Assembly (NCBI RefSeq): GCF_026167665.1
Contig: NZ_CP098740.1
Location: 7,322,615-7,386,614 of the forward strand
DNA length: 64,000 nt
Reading direction: 5' to 3'
Source: Streptomyces drozdowiczii
GTDB taxonomy: Bacteria; Actinomycetota; Actinomycetes; Streptomycetales; Streptomycetaceae
Both the position numbers and the translations under genes were made by a program. Shown here piece after piece: positions 42,043 to 50,480 of the stretch. Numbering within the stretch: the first letter of the stretch is position 1; each line of letters begins with the position of its first letter. The notes below the pieces were generated by a model. It was not told the origin of the DNA. It searched no databases and saw nothing but the letters and a program-made list of their open reading frames with translations.

Positions 42043-42851
42043 GCGACACCTGGGAACAGCTCTTCGCCGACGCCGACACCTCCGTCCGCGAGCCCCGCCG
42101 CGCCTTCGACGTCGGCGCCGGCCTGCGCCGCATCGCCCACGACACCGCCCACCTCCCGTCCCCCGGCCCGGTCCCCGTCGGCGGCCACCCCAGCGCCCTG
42201 CGCCGGCTCGGGGTCATGGCCCGCGTCGTGGTCACCCAGGCCGGAGCGGCCGCCCACATGGAGGAATTGACCGCGCTGCTCGGCGGCGACGACACCATCG
42301 CGCAGTTCGACGGCTGGACCACCGGCGTCGACATCGACGGCGTCCAGGTCTTCGCCTGCATGCTCTACCTCGCCCACCACCCCGAAAGCGCCCGCTTCTG
42401 GTGGCGCTTCGCCGCCGGTGCCGGATCCAGCGGCGCGGCGTACTGCCTCTACCTCGACCACCTCGCCCTCGGCGACGAGGGCGAAGCGAAGTTCTGGAAG
42501 CGGCAGGTGACCACGCTGTTCTGCCCGGACGCGGCCAAGGACCGCGAAGTCGACCCGCAGGCATTCCTCAAGGCACTGGAGCACTTCACCAACGACTCCG
42601 CCCGCCGCAACGCCAGCAGAGCGGTCCTGACGGGCGGACTCGAAGCGGACGTCGACCACCTGGCCGACCGTCACACCGACGACGGCCTGGTCTGCCGCCC
42701 CGACGCCCGCCTGGCCGACCGCATCCACGAACTCGCCGGCCGCCCTGAAACGCAGAAGTCCGGCGCGGGGCCGAAGGTTCCTAGGCCGCCCAGCCCCCGC
42801 CGGACCACACATCAGCACCCCGAAGAACGGAGCACCTGCCATGCAGACTAG
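42039..42851 (+). CDS. Helical protein coupled to the sigma factor (270 aa)
   Basis: The GTG at 42039 overlaps the sigma stop by four bases. The middle is a helical region with Ala/His/Trp (FACMLYLAHHPESARFWWRF, AAGAGSSGAAYCLYLDHLAL) resembling TPR/Sel1-like packing. The ends are polar. Without a membrane segment it is not a classical anti-sigma factor, but co-translation suggests it modulates or is controlled by the sigma factor. The last residues overlap the start of the small peptide gene. Confidence 0.6.
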   Translation: MSDTWEQLFADADTSVREPRRAFDVGAGLRRIAHDTAHLPSPGPVPVGGHPSALRRLGVMARVVVTQAGAAAHMEELTALLGGDDTIAQFDGWTTGVDIDGVQVFACMLYLAHHPESARFWWRFAAGAGSSGAAYCLYLDHLALGDEGEAKFWKRQVTTLFCPDAAKDREVDPQAFLKALEHFTNDSARRNASRAVLTGGLEADVDHLADRHTDDGLVCRPDARLADRIHELAGRPETQKSGAGPKVPRPPSPRRTTHQHPEERSTCHAD

Positions 42852-43047
42852 CCGCCGCACCCGCACCGCGGACCAGACCCCGACAATCCACCGCACCACC
42901 CAGCAGCCCTCCATGATCCGCCGCAGTGTCCGCTGGATCGCCCGCCGCCGTACCGCCCTGCTCTCCAGCGCCCTGCGCGGCGCCGCCTATGCCACCGGCG
43001 CCGGCATCATCGGTCTCGGCTTCTACGTACTCCGGCAGCAGATCTGA
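42841..43047 (+). CDS. Small cationic membrane peptide (68 aa), family member A
   Basis: The ATG at 42841 overlaps the preceding gene by 11 bases. A basic N-terminus (RRSVRWIARRRTALLSSAL) leads into a single C-terminal hydrophobic helix RGAAYATGAGIIGLGFYVLR. It shares the pattern xG-x-A-x3-G with the peptides at 51842 (QGVAYKLGSGAVTLLILWWE) and 57466 (RGLASAAGAASLAWITWWIQ). The function is unknown; a type I toxin-like or tail-anchored regulatory peptide is possible. Confidence 0.6.
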   Translation: MQTSRRTRTADQTPTIHRTTQQPSMIRRSVRWIARRRTALLSSALRGAAYATGAGIIGLGFYVLRQQI

Positions 43048-43074
43048 CTCCAGAGCGAAGAGTCGGGCTGAACG

Positions 43075-43116
43075 ATCCTGGTGCGGGTCACCTGGCCAGG
43101 TGACCCGCACCAGGAT
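43075..43116. terminator. Uninterrupted 42-bp palindrome
   Basis: A perfect palindrome with 21-bp arms and no spacer, centred at 43095/43096 (centre CACCTGGCCAGGTG). It lies after the peptide gene, between rightward genes and the leftward SLATT locus, so it probably terminates both. Cruciform formation is possible. Confidence 0.8.
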
Positions 43117-43118
43117 GA

Positions 43119-43300
43119 TCAAGCAGAGCTCGCGAGCTTCACGATCCCGGCGAGTGCGTCCTGGCCGACCTTGAGCGGGCGGACCCAGACCAGCCCGACC
43201 AAGTCGCCGCGCACCAGCGGCATCATCAGGGGGCGCGGCACGACCCCCTCGCCCAGCGAGGCCGTGTATGTCTCCTTCACGACGCCGATCAGCTGCGGAC
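43119..43300 (-). pseudogene. Fragment of the SLATT partner gene
   Basis: Leftward reading gives LIGVVKETYTASLGEGVVPR, PLMMPLVRGDLVGLVWVRPL and KVGQDALAGI, then a stop at 43119. It is a close copy of residues ~20-70 of the 201-aa protein at 38841-39446. Both ends are missing. The DNA similarity covers about 43139-43290 against 39238-39400. It is a remnant left beside the second SLATT locus. Confidence 0.85.
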
Positions 43301-43367
43301 CTCCACATCATTCAACAGCCCAAGGCGCGGACAACGACGCATCGCGCCGTATCCATCACCTCGCTGG

Positions 43368-43820
43368 TCAGTCGCTTCGCCTAGGCCGGGATCGGTGCTG
43401 GACAACCAGCGAGATCGATGGCACGTCCGGCGGGAGCGCCCACTCGATCACATGCAAGCCCGCCAGCTCGATCAGTTCCTCCGGGACTCCCAGCAGGTGT
43501 AACGGGGTCCGACTGTGCCGGGTCAGCCAAGCCCGGCGCCTCCGCTGTTCCGCCGGGTGGAGCTGCGCCCACACATCGACCATCACCCCCGGCGCTGCGC
43601 CGGGCACAGGACGGGTGCGCCGCCGCACGTAGGGCAGGTTGGCCACGTCGGCGGCAAGGGCGATCAGGCACCAAGCAGATTCGTCGGACAGAGAGAGCCC
43701 GTGAACGGCCCGCAACCGGCGGGCACGCCACTGCCAGCGCGGTGCCAGCAGCCAGCGGATTGTCGTCAGCGATACAGCCCGCTCCCGGGAGCGATTGACA
43801 TCTTCTTCGCCGCTCCTCAT
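43368..43820 (-). CDS. Hypothetical protein coupled to second SLATT gene (150 aa)
   Basis: The ATG at 43820 overlaps the stop of the SLATT gene (ATGA). It is a basic, helical protein (TIRWLLAPRWQWRARRLRAV, LSDESAWCLIALAADVANLP, AQLHPAEQRRRRAWLTRHSR). No domain is recognised. Because the original partner gene next to this locus is broken, this gene may have replaced it or be an additional component. Confidence 0.6.
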   Translation of the reverse strand: MRSGEEDVNRSRERAVSLTTIRWLLAPRWQWRARRLRAVHGLSLSDESAWCLIALAADVANLPYVRRRTRPVPGAAPGVMVDVWAQLHPAEQRRRRAWLTRHSRTPLHLLGVPEELIELAGLHVIEWALPPDVPSISLVVQHRSRPRRSD

Positions 43821-44611
43821 TGCGCCGAGCGCTCTTCGCGTGAGGCACTCTGCTCCAGCTGGATTTCACGCTTACGCTGTTCTTCTTTGATCCTTTCGAC
43901 CGTTGCCGCGTACTGGATAAGCCGAGGGGTCTCCTCCAGTCTTTCATAGTCACCGAGTTGGAACGCGCTGGCATTGTAATTCTTCTCAATGTCATCTGCT
44001 GTCGACTGTGAGGTAGTGCCGCGCTCCCGGAACTTGAAGTAGCCGGTTACTCCGGCAGAGATTCCGACCAGGGCGCTCAAGGATGAAGTAAAGATCGATA
44101 AAACCGTGTTGGATCCCTCGTTCATCGCCGTGAGAGTGGACACCACAATTGACCCGGTGATGATGAGCAGCTGGAACATGTTGTGTACGCGTCTGTTGCG
44201 GCTCGCCTGCGCCCGGTAGGAGGTGATGACATCAAGCGAGGCCTCGCGATAGACACGCAGACCCGAGGTCGTGTCAAGGGGGAGCTGAGCGGCCGCCGTC
44301 TGGCGCTTCTGCAGCGCATCACGAAAGGCACTCGCTTTTGCGGCAAGGTTTTTATGATTGCTGAACAGCCAGTATGAGCACGCAATCCATAAGATATTGA
44401 CAATAGCCAACGAAATCCATCTGGCGATTCCGTCATTGGATTTCCATAGGCCAACAAAGACGGTGTATCCGAGCACCCCCGTCAGAGTTAACGAACCCAG
44501 CAGGATTAGCCAGCCAATCCTCTGAAGCGCCTTAGCCGCCCTCAGGTCCGCTTCTTTGAGGCTGAATTCAGCGAACTTGTTTCTGTACTCCTCGTGTGGA
44601 TCGGATGTCAC
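43817..44611 (-). CDS. Second SLATT/DUF4231 two-TM membrane protein (264 aa)
   Basis: The start is set at a GTG (44611) after GGGGAG. Two hydrophobic pairs are present: RIGWLILLGSLTLTGVLGYT/SLAIVNILWIACSYWLF, and LLIITGSIVVSTLTA/SSLSALVGISAGVTG. The DUF4231 signature is clear: YREASLDVITSYRAQASRNR, RVHNMFQL, GYFKFRERGTTSQSTADDIE. It is related in layout to the protein at 37865 but not a recent copy. It is less GC-rich in its first third (gene start near 44350-44600), a possible sign of transfer. Confidence 0.75.
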   Translation of the reverse strand: MTSDPHEEYRNKFAEFSLKEADLRAAKALQRIGWLILLGSLTLTGVLGYTVFVGLWKSNDGIARWISLAIVNILWIACSYWLFSNHKNLAAKASAFRDALQKRQTAAAQLPLDTTSGLRVYREASLDVITSYRAQASRNRRVHNMFQLLIITGSIVVSTLTAMNEGSNTVLSIFTSSLSALVGISAGVTGYFKFRERGTTSQSTADDIEKNYNASAFQLGDYERLEETPRLIQYAATVERIKEEQRKREIQLEQSASREERSAQ

Positions 44612-45014
44612 GATACTCCCCCGGATGGACGAATCACCGAAGGTACGGGGAGTGATGAAGGATTTGCAACGGCGTCTTGTGGCTGGCAAAGCCTTATGTG
44701 GCGTGAGTTGACTGAAGAAACGCATGAGGTCGGCAGATTTCCGAGCACGAGAGCATCGTCGGCGGGAAGGTGCGCGGGGCTGCCAGTCGGAGGCGTGCGG
44801 GGTGGGGCGGTGCCACCACCGCCCCCGCCGCTTGCTGCGCTCGGCACACCCAGAGGCGGGTGACCTCGGACACGAAGCGCGCCGCGTATGCCCGGCTGCT
44901 GGAGGGCCTCGCGGCCGCGGCACCAAATTGTCAGCCGCCAGGACCTTGTCGACTAGCCTTCGCCGTCGTCCCGGTGTCAGGCCGGCAACGGACCGGGTTG
45001 CGCTGAGGTCCGCC
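44612..45014. other. Gap with remnant of a Tap-type HTH coding sequence
   Basis: No intact gene. At 44875-44915 the + strand encodes KRAAYARLLEGLA. It matches the end of Tap's HTH domain (KRAAYARLLEGLT) with most bases identical to 48475-48515. Surrounding sequence does not continue the match. It is probably debris of an HTH gene of the Tap/31537 type. Confidence 0.5.
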
Positions 45015-45221
45015 CTACTTGAAGACCCCGAGTACCAACGCGAGCACAGCACTGATCACCATCAACGCCGTCGCGAACGCCTTCCCCGAGGTGGAAACAG
45101 ATTCCGGTACCGGGCTCCCGCCCCAGCGGGCGACAGCGAACGCTACGCCTGCCACGAAGAACGAGCAGACCACCGCCAGGCCGATACCCATCAGCGCCAT
45201 CAGGGTGTGGGTGACGTTCAA
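45015..45221 (-). CDS. Small two-TM membrane protein (68 aa)
   Basis: The TTG at 45221 has GGAGAG just upstream. Two hydrophobic helices (ALMGIGLAVVCSFFVAGVAF and FATALMVISAVLALVLGVF) are joined by a polar loop (ARWGGSPVPESVSTSGKA). It is transcribed divergently from the phosphatase gene. The function is unknown; the size is that of a small membrane regulator. Confidence 0.55.
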   Translation of the reverse strand: MNVTHTLMALMGIGLAVVCSFFVAGVAFAVARWGGSPVPESVSTSGKAFATALMVISAVLALVLGVFK

Positions 45222-45376
45222 GGCTCTCCTCCAAGATTCACTTCGTGTAGCGGTACGCCGTCGAACCGCACTGAAATGACGATCCACCCCCCACCTGCGC
45301 GGATGAACCGGTTGGATGTTGTTCGCGGCACAACGTGGGGTTGTTTGGCCAACAACCCGATCAGGAGGGGGACGAC

Positions 45377-47833
45377 GTGGGAGCAGCAAGGCGGCCCGGG
45401 CGGCCGTGGGCGGAGGCTCGCGGGGCATCCCAGGAGATCAACGAGGTCGTTCACATCCTGCGTGGTTGGCTTGATGCGTCCAACGTGTCGGTGGCAAAGC
45501 TGCACCGCCTTCTTACACCGGAGCACTTCGACGGAGCTCCGCGGTCCGTCCCTCCGGTCTGGCGGTTACGCGAGCAGCTCAACGGCGTGGGTCTGACGTG
45601 GGAACTCGCCGAGGCCGTCGCAGACATTTGCTTTCCGGCAGAGACGGTGCAGGAGACAGCTCACCGGCTCGACCAGGTTCGGCGGTTGTGGGACGCGGCG
45701 AACATCTCACCCACCGAGGCTCATGCCGATCCGACGTACAACCTCGTCGAGGCGCAGAAGCACACGATCCGCGCATTGGAGGAGCTCAACCGTGTGCGGC
45801 AGGCGTACGAGGTCAGTGAGCAGGCCCGGCTGCAGGCCTTGCAAGTGGCCACAGTCCTCTTCGCGCTGCTCGGCCAGACGCAGGCTCAGGTAGTTCAGCT
45901 CACGAGGCAGCTCGATGCTCTCCGCGCAGCCGACAGCCCTCGTCCTGTCGACGAGGCACGGACCGAGGGCCGCCTCGACCGTGCCCAGAAGCAGACCGAG
46001 GACCTTCGCCTCCAACTGGCACGAGCTGAGGAGGAACGCGACAAAGCACAGCAAGTCGCGGATCTCGCTGCCCGTCAGATCAGCCAACTCGAGAGGGAGC
46101 TTCGCGACCTCAGGCCCGGTGCGGAGCGCGGTGTCCCGGCTCAGAGCGGGGCGGAGGTCACACTCCCTGGGCCAGCCGGAACTGCTGCGGATGATGATGC
46201 TCTTGACCAAGTTGACATGGCCCTCCAGAAGGCCCGCGACGTCCTCGACCGAGAACACGAGGCGGTGCAAGAAGCTGCCGAGGACGTGGGGTGGCGGAAT
46301 GCCGGCCAAAAGAGCCAGGTGCCTTCAGAAGCCGCCGAGGACGACGAGTGGTGGCTGGTCGAAGAAGCAGAAAAGCGAGGGGGAGTCGTCCCGGGGCAAG
46401 TCGTAAGGGACGTACCCACGGTACGAAACGACGACGAGATGTTGTTCGGGACAACCTCAGATAACTCTCCCACCAGCCCAAATACCCCCGGCTCCGGTAC
46501 AGAACTTGCGGTCCGGAGGGAAGGTGACCGCGTCCGGTTCATTGGGGCCGCAACGCGTCGAATCTCGCGCGGGATCGACCTCGACGAGATCGTGCTCGGG
46601 CTGTGCCGCGCGAGCGTACCGACGTTCGCGGACACCATCCTGGTCTATCTCCGTGAGCCGCTTCCGGTGGGCGACGAGCGGCCGACCGTGCCGTTCGTAC
46701 TGCGCCTGCGCCGCACCGACCAGCTGCGATTGAATGACATGGAGGGTGAGGGACTGGCGCTCGCCCTCGACTTGAGTCCGACGCCGGCGGCCGAACTCTG
46801 CGAGGTGCGTGCTGGCGGGGACCTCGCCGATGTGCTGCGCCAGGTGCGGCCGGTCTTTGGCGAGGCCCCCGGAGCCTCTGCTGCAATGCGGGAGCTATGC
46901 GGACCCGAGCACAATGTGCCAGGATCGCGCCGAACGATCCTGGCCCCACTGCGGGGGCGGCGCCGCGTCATCGGCGTTGCTGTCTTCCTACGCGCCCCTG
47001 ACCGGCCGGCCTTCGATCCGCAGGACCTGCTCGTCTCAGCTCAACTCGCCACACATACAGCGCTCAGCATCGACAAAGCTGTCCTGTACGGCCGGGAGGC
47101 TTACCTCGCCGGTGAGCTGCAGCGTGCGATGCTGCCAGATTCGCTGCCTCAACCCGTCGGTGCCAAGATCGCTTTCCGCTATCTTCCGGCCGCCGAAACG
47201 GCACGGGTCGGCGGCGACTGGTACGACGTGGTCCCACTGCCTGGCAGCCAGGTGGCGCTGGTGGTCGGCGATGTGATGGGCCATTCCGTGACCTCCGCCG
47301 CGATCATGGGCCAACTAGGGACTTTGGTGCATGCCCTGTCCGGGCTGAACCTGCCGCCGGACGAGGTTCTCAGGCGGCTCGACATTGAGGCACAACGCCT
47401 GGGGCCCGACCGGATGGCGACCTGCATGTACGCGGTGTACGACCCAGTTGCCCATCGGATCAAGATTGCCAACGCAGGCCACCCACCTCCGATTCTGCTG
47501 CACCTCGGCGGTCGGGCAGAGGTTCTTAGGGTTCCGCCAGGAGCGCCGATCGGTGTCGGCGGGGTCGACTTCAGCACCGTCGAGTTTGACGCGCCTCCCG
47601 GAGCCACGCTGATTCTCTACACAGACGGTCTGGTCGAGTCCCGCATGCGGGACGTATGGACCGGAATTGGGAATCTGCGGCAGCGCATAGCCGAGGTCAG
47701 CCGCCCGAGTGGACCCGACCACGCGCCGCCTCTGGAGAGGCTCTGCGACGACGTGCTCGACATGCTCGGCCTGGGCGACCGGGACGACGACATCGCGTTG
47801 CTTGCGGCCCGTTTCGACGGGATCGAACCGTAG
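45377..47833 (+). CDS. Coiled-coil / GAF / PP2C (SpoIIE-type) phosphatase (818 aa)
   Basis: The GTG at 45377 has AGGAGGGG eight bases upstream. Residues ~15-120 form a helical module (WLDASNVSVAKLHRLLTPEH, LTWELAEAVADICFPAETVQ) of the kind often fused to Streptomyces HTH regulators. A long coiled coil follows (EDLRLQLARAEEERDKAQQV). Then comes a GAF-like domain (about 385-560, RRTILAPLRGRRRVIGVAVF). The C-terminus is a PP2C/SpoIIE phosphatase with ARVGGDWYDVVPL (metal-binding GGDWYD), LVVGDVMGHSVTSA, ANAGHPPP and LILYTDGLVESR. It would dephosphorylate an anti-anti-sigma-type protein in response to a GAF signal. Confidence 0.85.
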   Translation: MGAARRPGRPWAEARGASQEINEVVHILRGWLDASNVSVAKLHRLLTPEHFDGAPRSVPPVWRLREQLNGVGLTWELAEAVADICFPAETVQETAHRLDQVRRLWDAANISPTEAHADPTYNLVEAQKHTIRALEELNRVRQAYEVSEQARLQALQVATVLFALLGQTQAQVVQLTRQLDALRAADSPRPVDEARTEGRLDRAQKQTEDLRLQLARAEEERDKAQQVADLAARQISQLERELRDLRPGAERGVPAQSGAEVTLPGPAGTAADDDALDQVDMALQKARDVLDREHEAVQEAAEDVGWRNAGQKSQVPSEAAEDDEWWLVEEAEKRGGVVPGQVVRDVPTVRNDDEMLFGTTSDNSPTSPNTPGSGTELAVRREGDRVRFIGAATRRISRGIDLDEIVLGLCRASVPTFADTILVYLREPLPVGDERPTVPFVLRLRRTDQLRLNDMEGEGLALALDLSPTPAAELCEVRAGGDLADVLRQVRPVFGEAPGASAAMRELCGPEHNVPGSRRTILAPLRGRRRVIGVAVFLRAPDRPAFDPQDLLVSAQLATHTALSIDKAVLYGREAYLAGELQRAMLPDSLPQPVGAKIAFRYLPAAETARVGGDWYDVVPLPGSQVALVVGDVMGHSVTSAAIMGQLGTLVHALSGLNLPPDEVLRRLDIEAQRLGPDRMATCMYAVYDPVAHRIKIANAGHPPPILLHLGGRAEVLRVPPGAPIGVGGVDFSTVEFDAPPGATLILYTDGLVESRMRDVWTGIGNLRQRIAEVSRPSGPDHAPPLERLCDDVLDMLGLGDRDDDIALLAARFDGIEP

Positions 47834-48272
47834 AACGCAGCGTGCTGGTTGCTGGAACCGGAGGAAGCGGCAGCCGGGTGGATCCGGCGGGTGCTGGCAG
47901 CGGCCGGGGACTCTCGCCCGCCGTCAAGCTGCTGGTCAACAAGCTCGTGCGGTAGGGCGTTCTATGCACACACCGCAGTGACGGAGCCGCCGGATCCACT
48001 GGCGGAACTTCAGGCTGCATGTGTCCTCGACCATGCGGGGGCAGTAGATCGTCGACTACCGCCCAGTGCCACCAGTAGTCGTGCGGGTTCAGCTCTGCGC
48101 CGCCGACCACCTCCCAGGTCAGACGCTGAGCCAGCTCCGAGTCGGCCGTCCCGCCTTGCTCCGCGAAGAACACCCGCTCCACGTCCCGCTACCGCTACAT
48201 GCGCGATTCATGCGCGATTAAATGCGCGAACGAAAGCGCGATCGAGTAGGCTGTCTATTGGAGGTGACCTCT
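47834..48272. promoter_or_regulatory. Upstream region of tap-tpg with 11-bp-spaced direct repeats
   Basis: ATGCGCGATT at 48199-48208 and 48210-48219, ATGCGCGAA at 48222-48230 and AAGCGCGATC at about 48234-48243 form a head-to-tail array. The spacing is about one helical turn, just before the tap ribosome site GGAGGTGA. Tap carries an N-terminal HTH, so autoregulation through these repeats is likely. The rest of the gap (47834-48190) has only weak leftward coding character and no supported gene. Confidence 0.6.
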
Positions 48273-50477
48273 GTGTCCACTGAGAACGAGCTGTTCAGCG
48301 CTGTCGATGCGCTGCTGGAGCAAGTCGCGCAGGACGACCTGCCGGTCCCTGCGGAGCGCAAGCGTCTGCGGGAGGCGGCGGGGCTGAGTCAGGCGCAGAT
48401 CGCCACGGCGCTGGATGCCCGCCGGGAGGCGGTGGGGAACTGGGAGACCGGCAAGACCGAGCCGCGGCCGCCGAAGCGTGCCGCGTACGCTCGGCTGCTG
48501 GAGGGTCTCACCGCCCGCTTCCCCGCCCCGGTCGCCGACGCGCCCGCCGCACCCCCGGTGCCGGTGGTTCCGGAGGCGTTCACCGGCCCCGCTCCCGTTC
48601 CCGCCCCGGCGGCCGAAGCACCGGCGGCACCGGCCCCGGCTGCCGCCGTACGCCCGGCGCCCGCCGCGTCGTCGCGGCGCCCGGGTGCGAAGAAGACGGT
48701 GGCGAAGAAGACCATGGCGGCCGCGACCGCTGACGTCGACCCGCGCTTCGAGAACGGCCCGCTCGCGGTCATCGACGTCGACGCCGACGGGCAGGTGTCG
48801 GCGTACTGCATCGGCGGCCTCGTCCTGGACGTGCCCGCCAAGACGATCCCCGCGCTGGTCGACTGGACGCTGACCGAAGCCCGGCTCGGTCAGGCCCGCC
48901 TGCACCGCAACGGCCGCGACGCCGACCCGATCCTCGTCCTCACCGCAGCCGCCCTGGAACGCTTCGGCCTGCCCACCGCACTGTCGGAGGAGGAGCGGCA
49001 CGCTGGCCGGCTCCCGGCCGGCCACAAGGTGGTCAAGCAGATCGAGCGCGCGGGCCTCCAGATGACCCAGCGCGGCTTCGGCCCATGGGCCCGGCTCTAC
49101 CGCGACCCCGAAGGCTCCCGGCGGCGCTGCGTCCAGCTGTGCATCCTGCCCTGGCACGCCTTGGACGTCCGCGAGTGGGGGCGCAAGGACGACCCGGAAC
49201 TGCTGCTGACGATGCACCCGGCCGACCTGGTCCAGTACCTCGGTCTGTACGCAGCCCGGGTGATGACCCCGCGCGGCAGCACGGCGACGACCGGCCTGGA
49301 GCTCATGACCGCGCTGCGCCCGCCGACCCGCGCAGAGAAGAACCCGGCGACCGGCGACTTCGAGCGGGCCTTTAACGACGACGCGATCACCGCCCTCTAC
49401 AAGGTGGTGGACTGCGAGGTCCCCGACGAGCACCCGATCCTGAAGGGCAAGTTCGCCCGGCACCACATGCGCACCCCGGCAGAGATGCTGATGGAGGAGC
49501 CCTACGACTGGTGCCGGCCGCTCACCGATGAGGAGTGCGCCAACCCCTACCTGGTCGTCGTCGACCTCAACATGTCCTTCGCCGCCGCCGCGAACGGCCT
49601 GGTCGTCGGGTTGAACGGGCCAACCCACCTGACCGGCAACCCCAAGTTCGACCCGGCGCTGCCCGGCTCGTGGCTGGTCGACCTCTCCCACGTCGACCTG
49701 TCCCGCGCCCGGGTCAACGGCCGCACCGTTGACGGCTCCCGGCTCCCGAGCCCGTTCACGCCGAAGGGCGACACCCCCGAGGGCCCGGCCTGGTACGCCA
49801 CGCCCACCGTGCAGTACGCGGTGGAGCTCGGCTTCGACGTCGCACCGATCGAGGCATACGTCCGCACCCAGACCGGCCGCTACCTCGACTCCTGGTACAA
49901 GCGGCTGCGCGACGCCTACGTCGCCACGATGGCCGACATGGGTGTCACCACCGACCTCACCGGGACCGAGTTCCTCGAGGCGATGGCGCGGCGCAAGCAG
50001 GTCGACCCAGCGATGGCACTGTTGGAGACCGCGATCAAGGCGACGGCGAAGGGCGCGATCGGCAAGCTGCGCCAGCGCTCGCGGGGGCAGGTGCCGTACT
50101 ACGAGCCGTACCCGGCGTTGGAGCGGGTGAACTGGCGCCCGGACATCCGGGCCGCCGTGCTCGCCAACCAGCGGGTTGGCCTGCACCGCAAGCTGATGAA
50201 GACGGCGGCCGCCGCCGACCTGTACCCGGTCGCGATCGGCACCGACGCGATCGTCTACCCCTCGCCCGGGCCGTCCCCGCTGGACGTCCTGCCGACCACG
50301 CCCGAGGGCAAGCCGGTGCCCGGCGGCTTCCGGCTCGGTGTTTCGCCCGGGATGGTCAAGCACCAGGGCACCCAGACCGTCCTGTGGGCGGAGCAGCAGT
50401 TCGAGGAGCGCGGCGGCGTCTTCAACATCTCCAACCTCATCAAGACCGCCGACCCGACAGCCGGAGAAGGGGAGTAG
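48273..50477 (+). CDS. tap: Telomere-associated protein Tap (734 aa)
   Basis: The GTG at 48273 follows GGAGGTGA. The length (734) is close to that of known Streptomyces Tap proteins (~740). The N-terminus is an XRE-type HTH (REAAGLSQAQIATALDARRE, AVGNWETGKTEPRPPKRAAY), followed by an Ala/Pro linker. The long conserved body begins with DPRFENGPLAVIDVDADGQV and SAYCIGGLVLDVPAKTIPAL, and its adjacency to tpg (3-bp gap) is the family hallmark. Tap binds the folded 3' overhang hairpins of Streptomyces telomeres and recruits the terminal protein for end patching. The pair implies that this replicon has protein-capped linear ends outside the window. Confidence 0.85.
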   Translation: MSTENELFSAVDALLEQVAQDDLPVPAERKRLREAAGLSQAQIATALDARREAVGNWETGKTEPRPPKRAAYARLLEGLTARFPAPVADAPAAPPVPVVPEAFTGPAPVPAPAAEAPAAPAPAAAVRPAPAASSRRPGAKKTVAKKTMAAATADVDPRFENGPLAVIDVDADGQVSAYCIGGLVLDVPAKTIPALVDWTLTEARLGQARLHRNGRDADPILVLTAAALERFGLPTALSEEERHAGRLPAGHKVVKQIERAGLQMTQRGFGPWARLYRDPEGSRRRCVQLCILPWHALDVREWGRKDDPELLLTMHPADLVQYLGLYAARVMTPRGSTATTGLELMTALRPPTRAEKNPATGDFERAFNDDAITALYKVVDCEVPDEHPILKGKFARHHMRTPAEMLMEEPYDWCRPLTDEECANPYLVVVDLNMSFAAAANGLVVGLNGPTHLTGNPKFDPALPGSWLVDLSHVDLSRARVNGRTVDGSRLPSPFTPKGDTPEGPAWYATPTVQYAVELGFDVAPIEAYVRTQTGRYLDSWYKRLRDAYVATMADMGVTTDLTGTEFLEAMARRKQVDPAMALLETAIKATAKGAIGKLRQRSRGQVPYYEPYPALERVNWRPDIRAAVLANQRVGLHRKLMKTAAAADLYPVAIGTDAIVYPSPGPSPLDVLPTTPEGKPVPGGFRLGVSPGMVKHQGTQTVLWAEQQFEERGGVFNISNLIKTADPTAGEGE

Positions 50478-50480
50478 GCC

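Noticed and set aside
44608..44847. Leftward 79-codon frame
   Set aside because: Gly/Pro/Ser low-complexity sequence without ribosome site; overlaps the promoter of the SLATT gene and HTH debris.
47697..48182. Leftward frame with protein-like start (MERVFFAEQGG)
   Set aside because: Only the first ~50 codons look like protein; the rest is antisense to the phosphatase end. Could be a tiny remnant but not enough to call.
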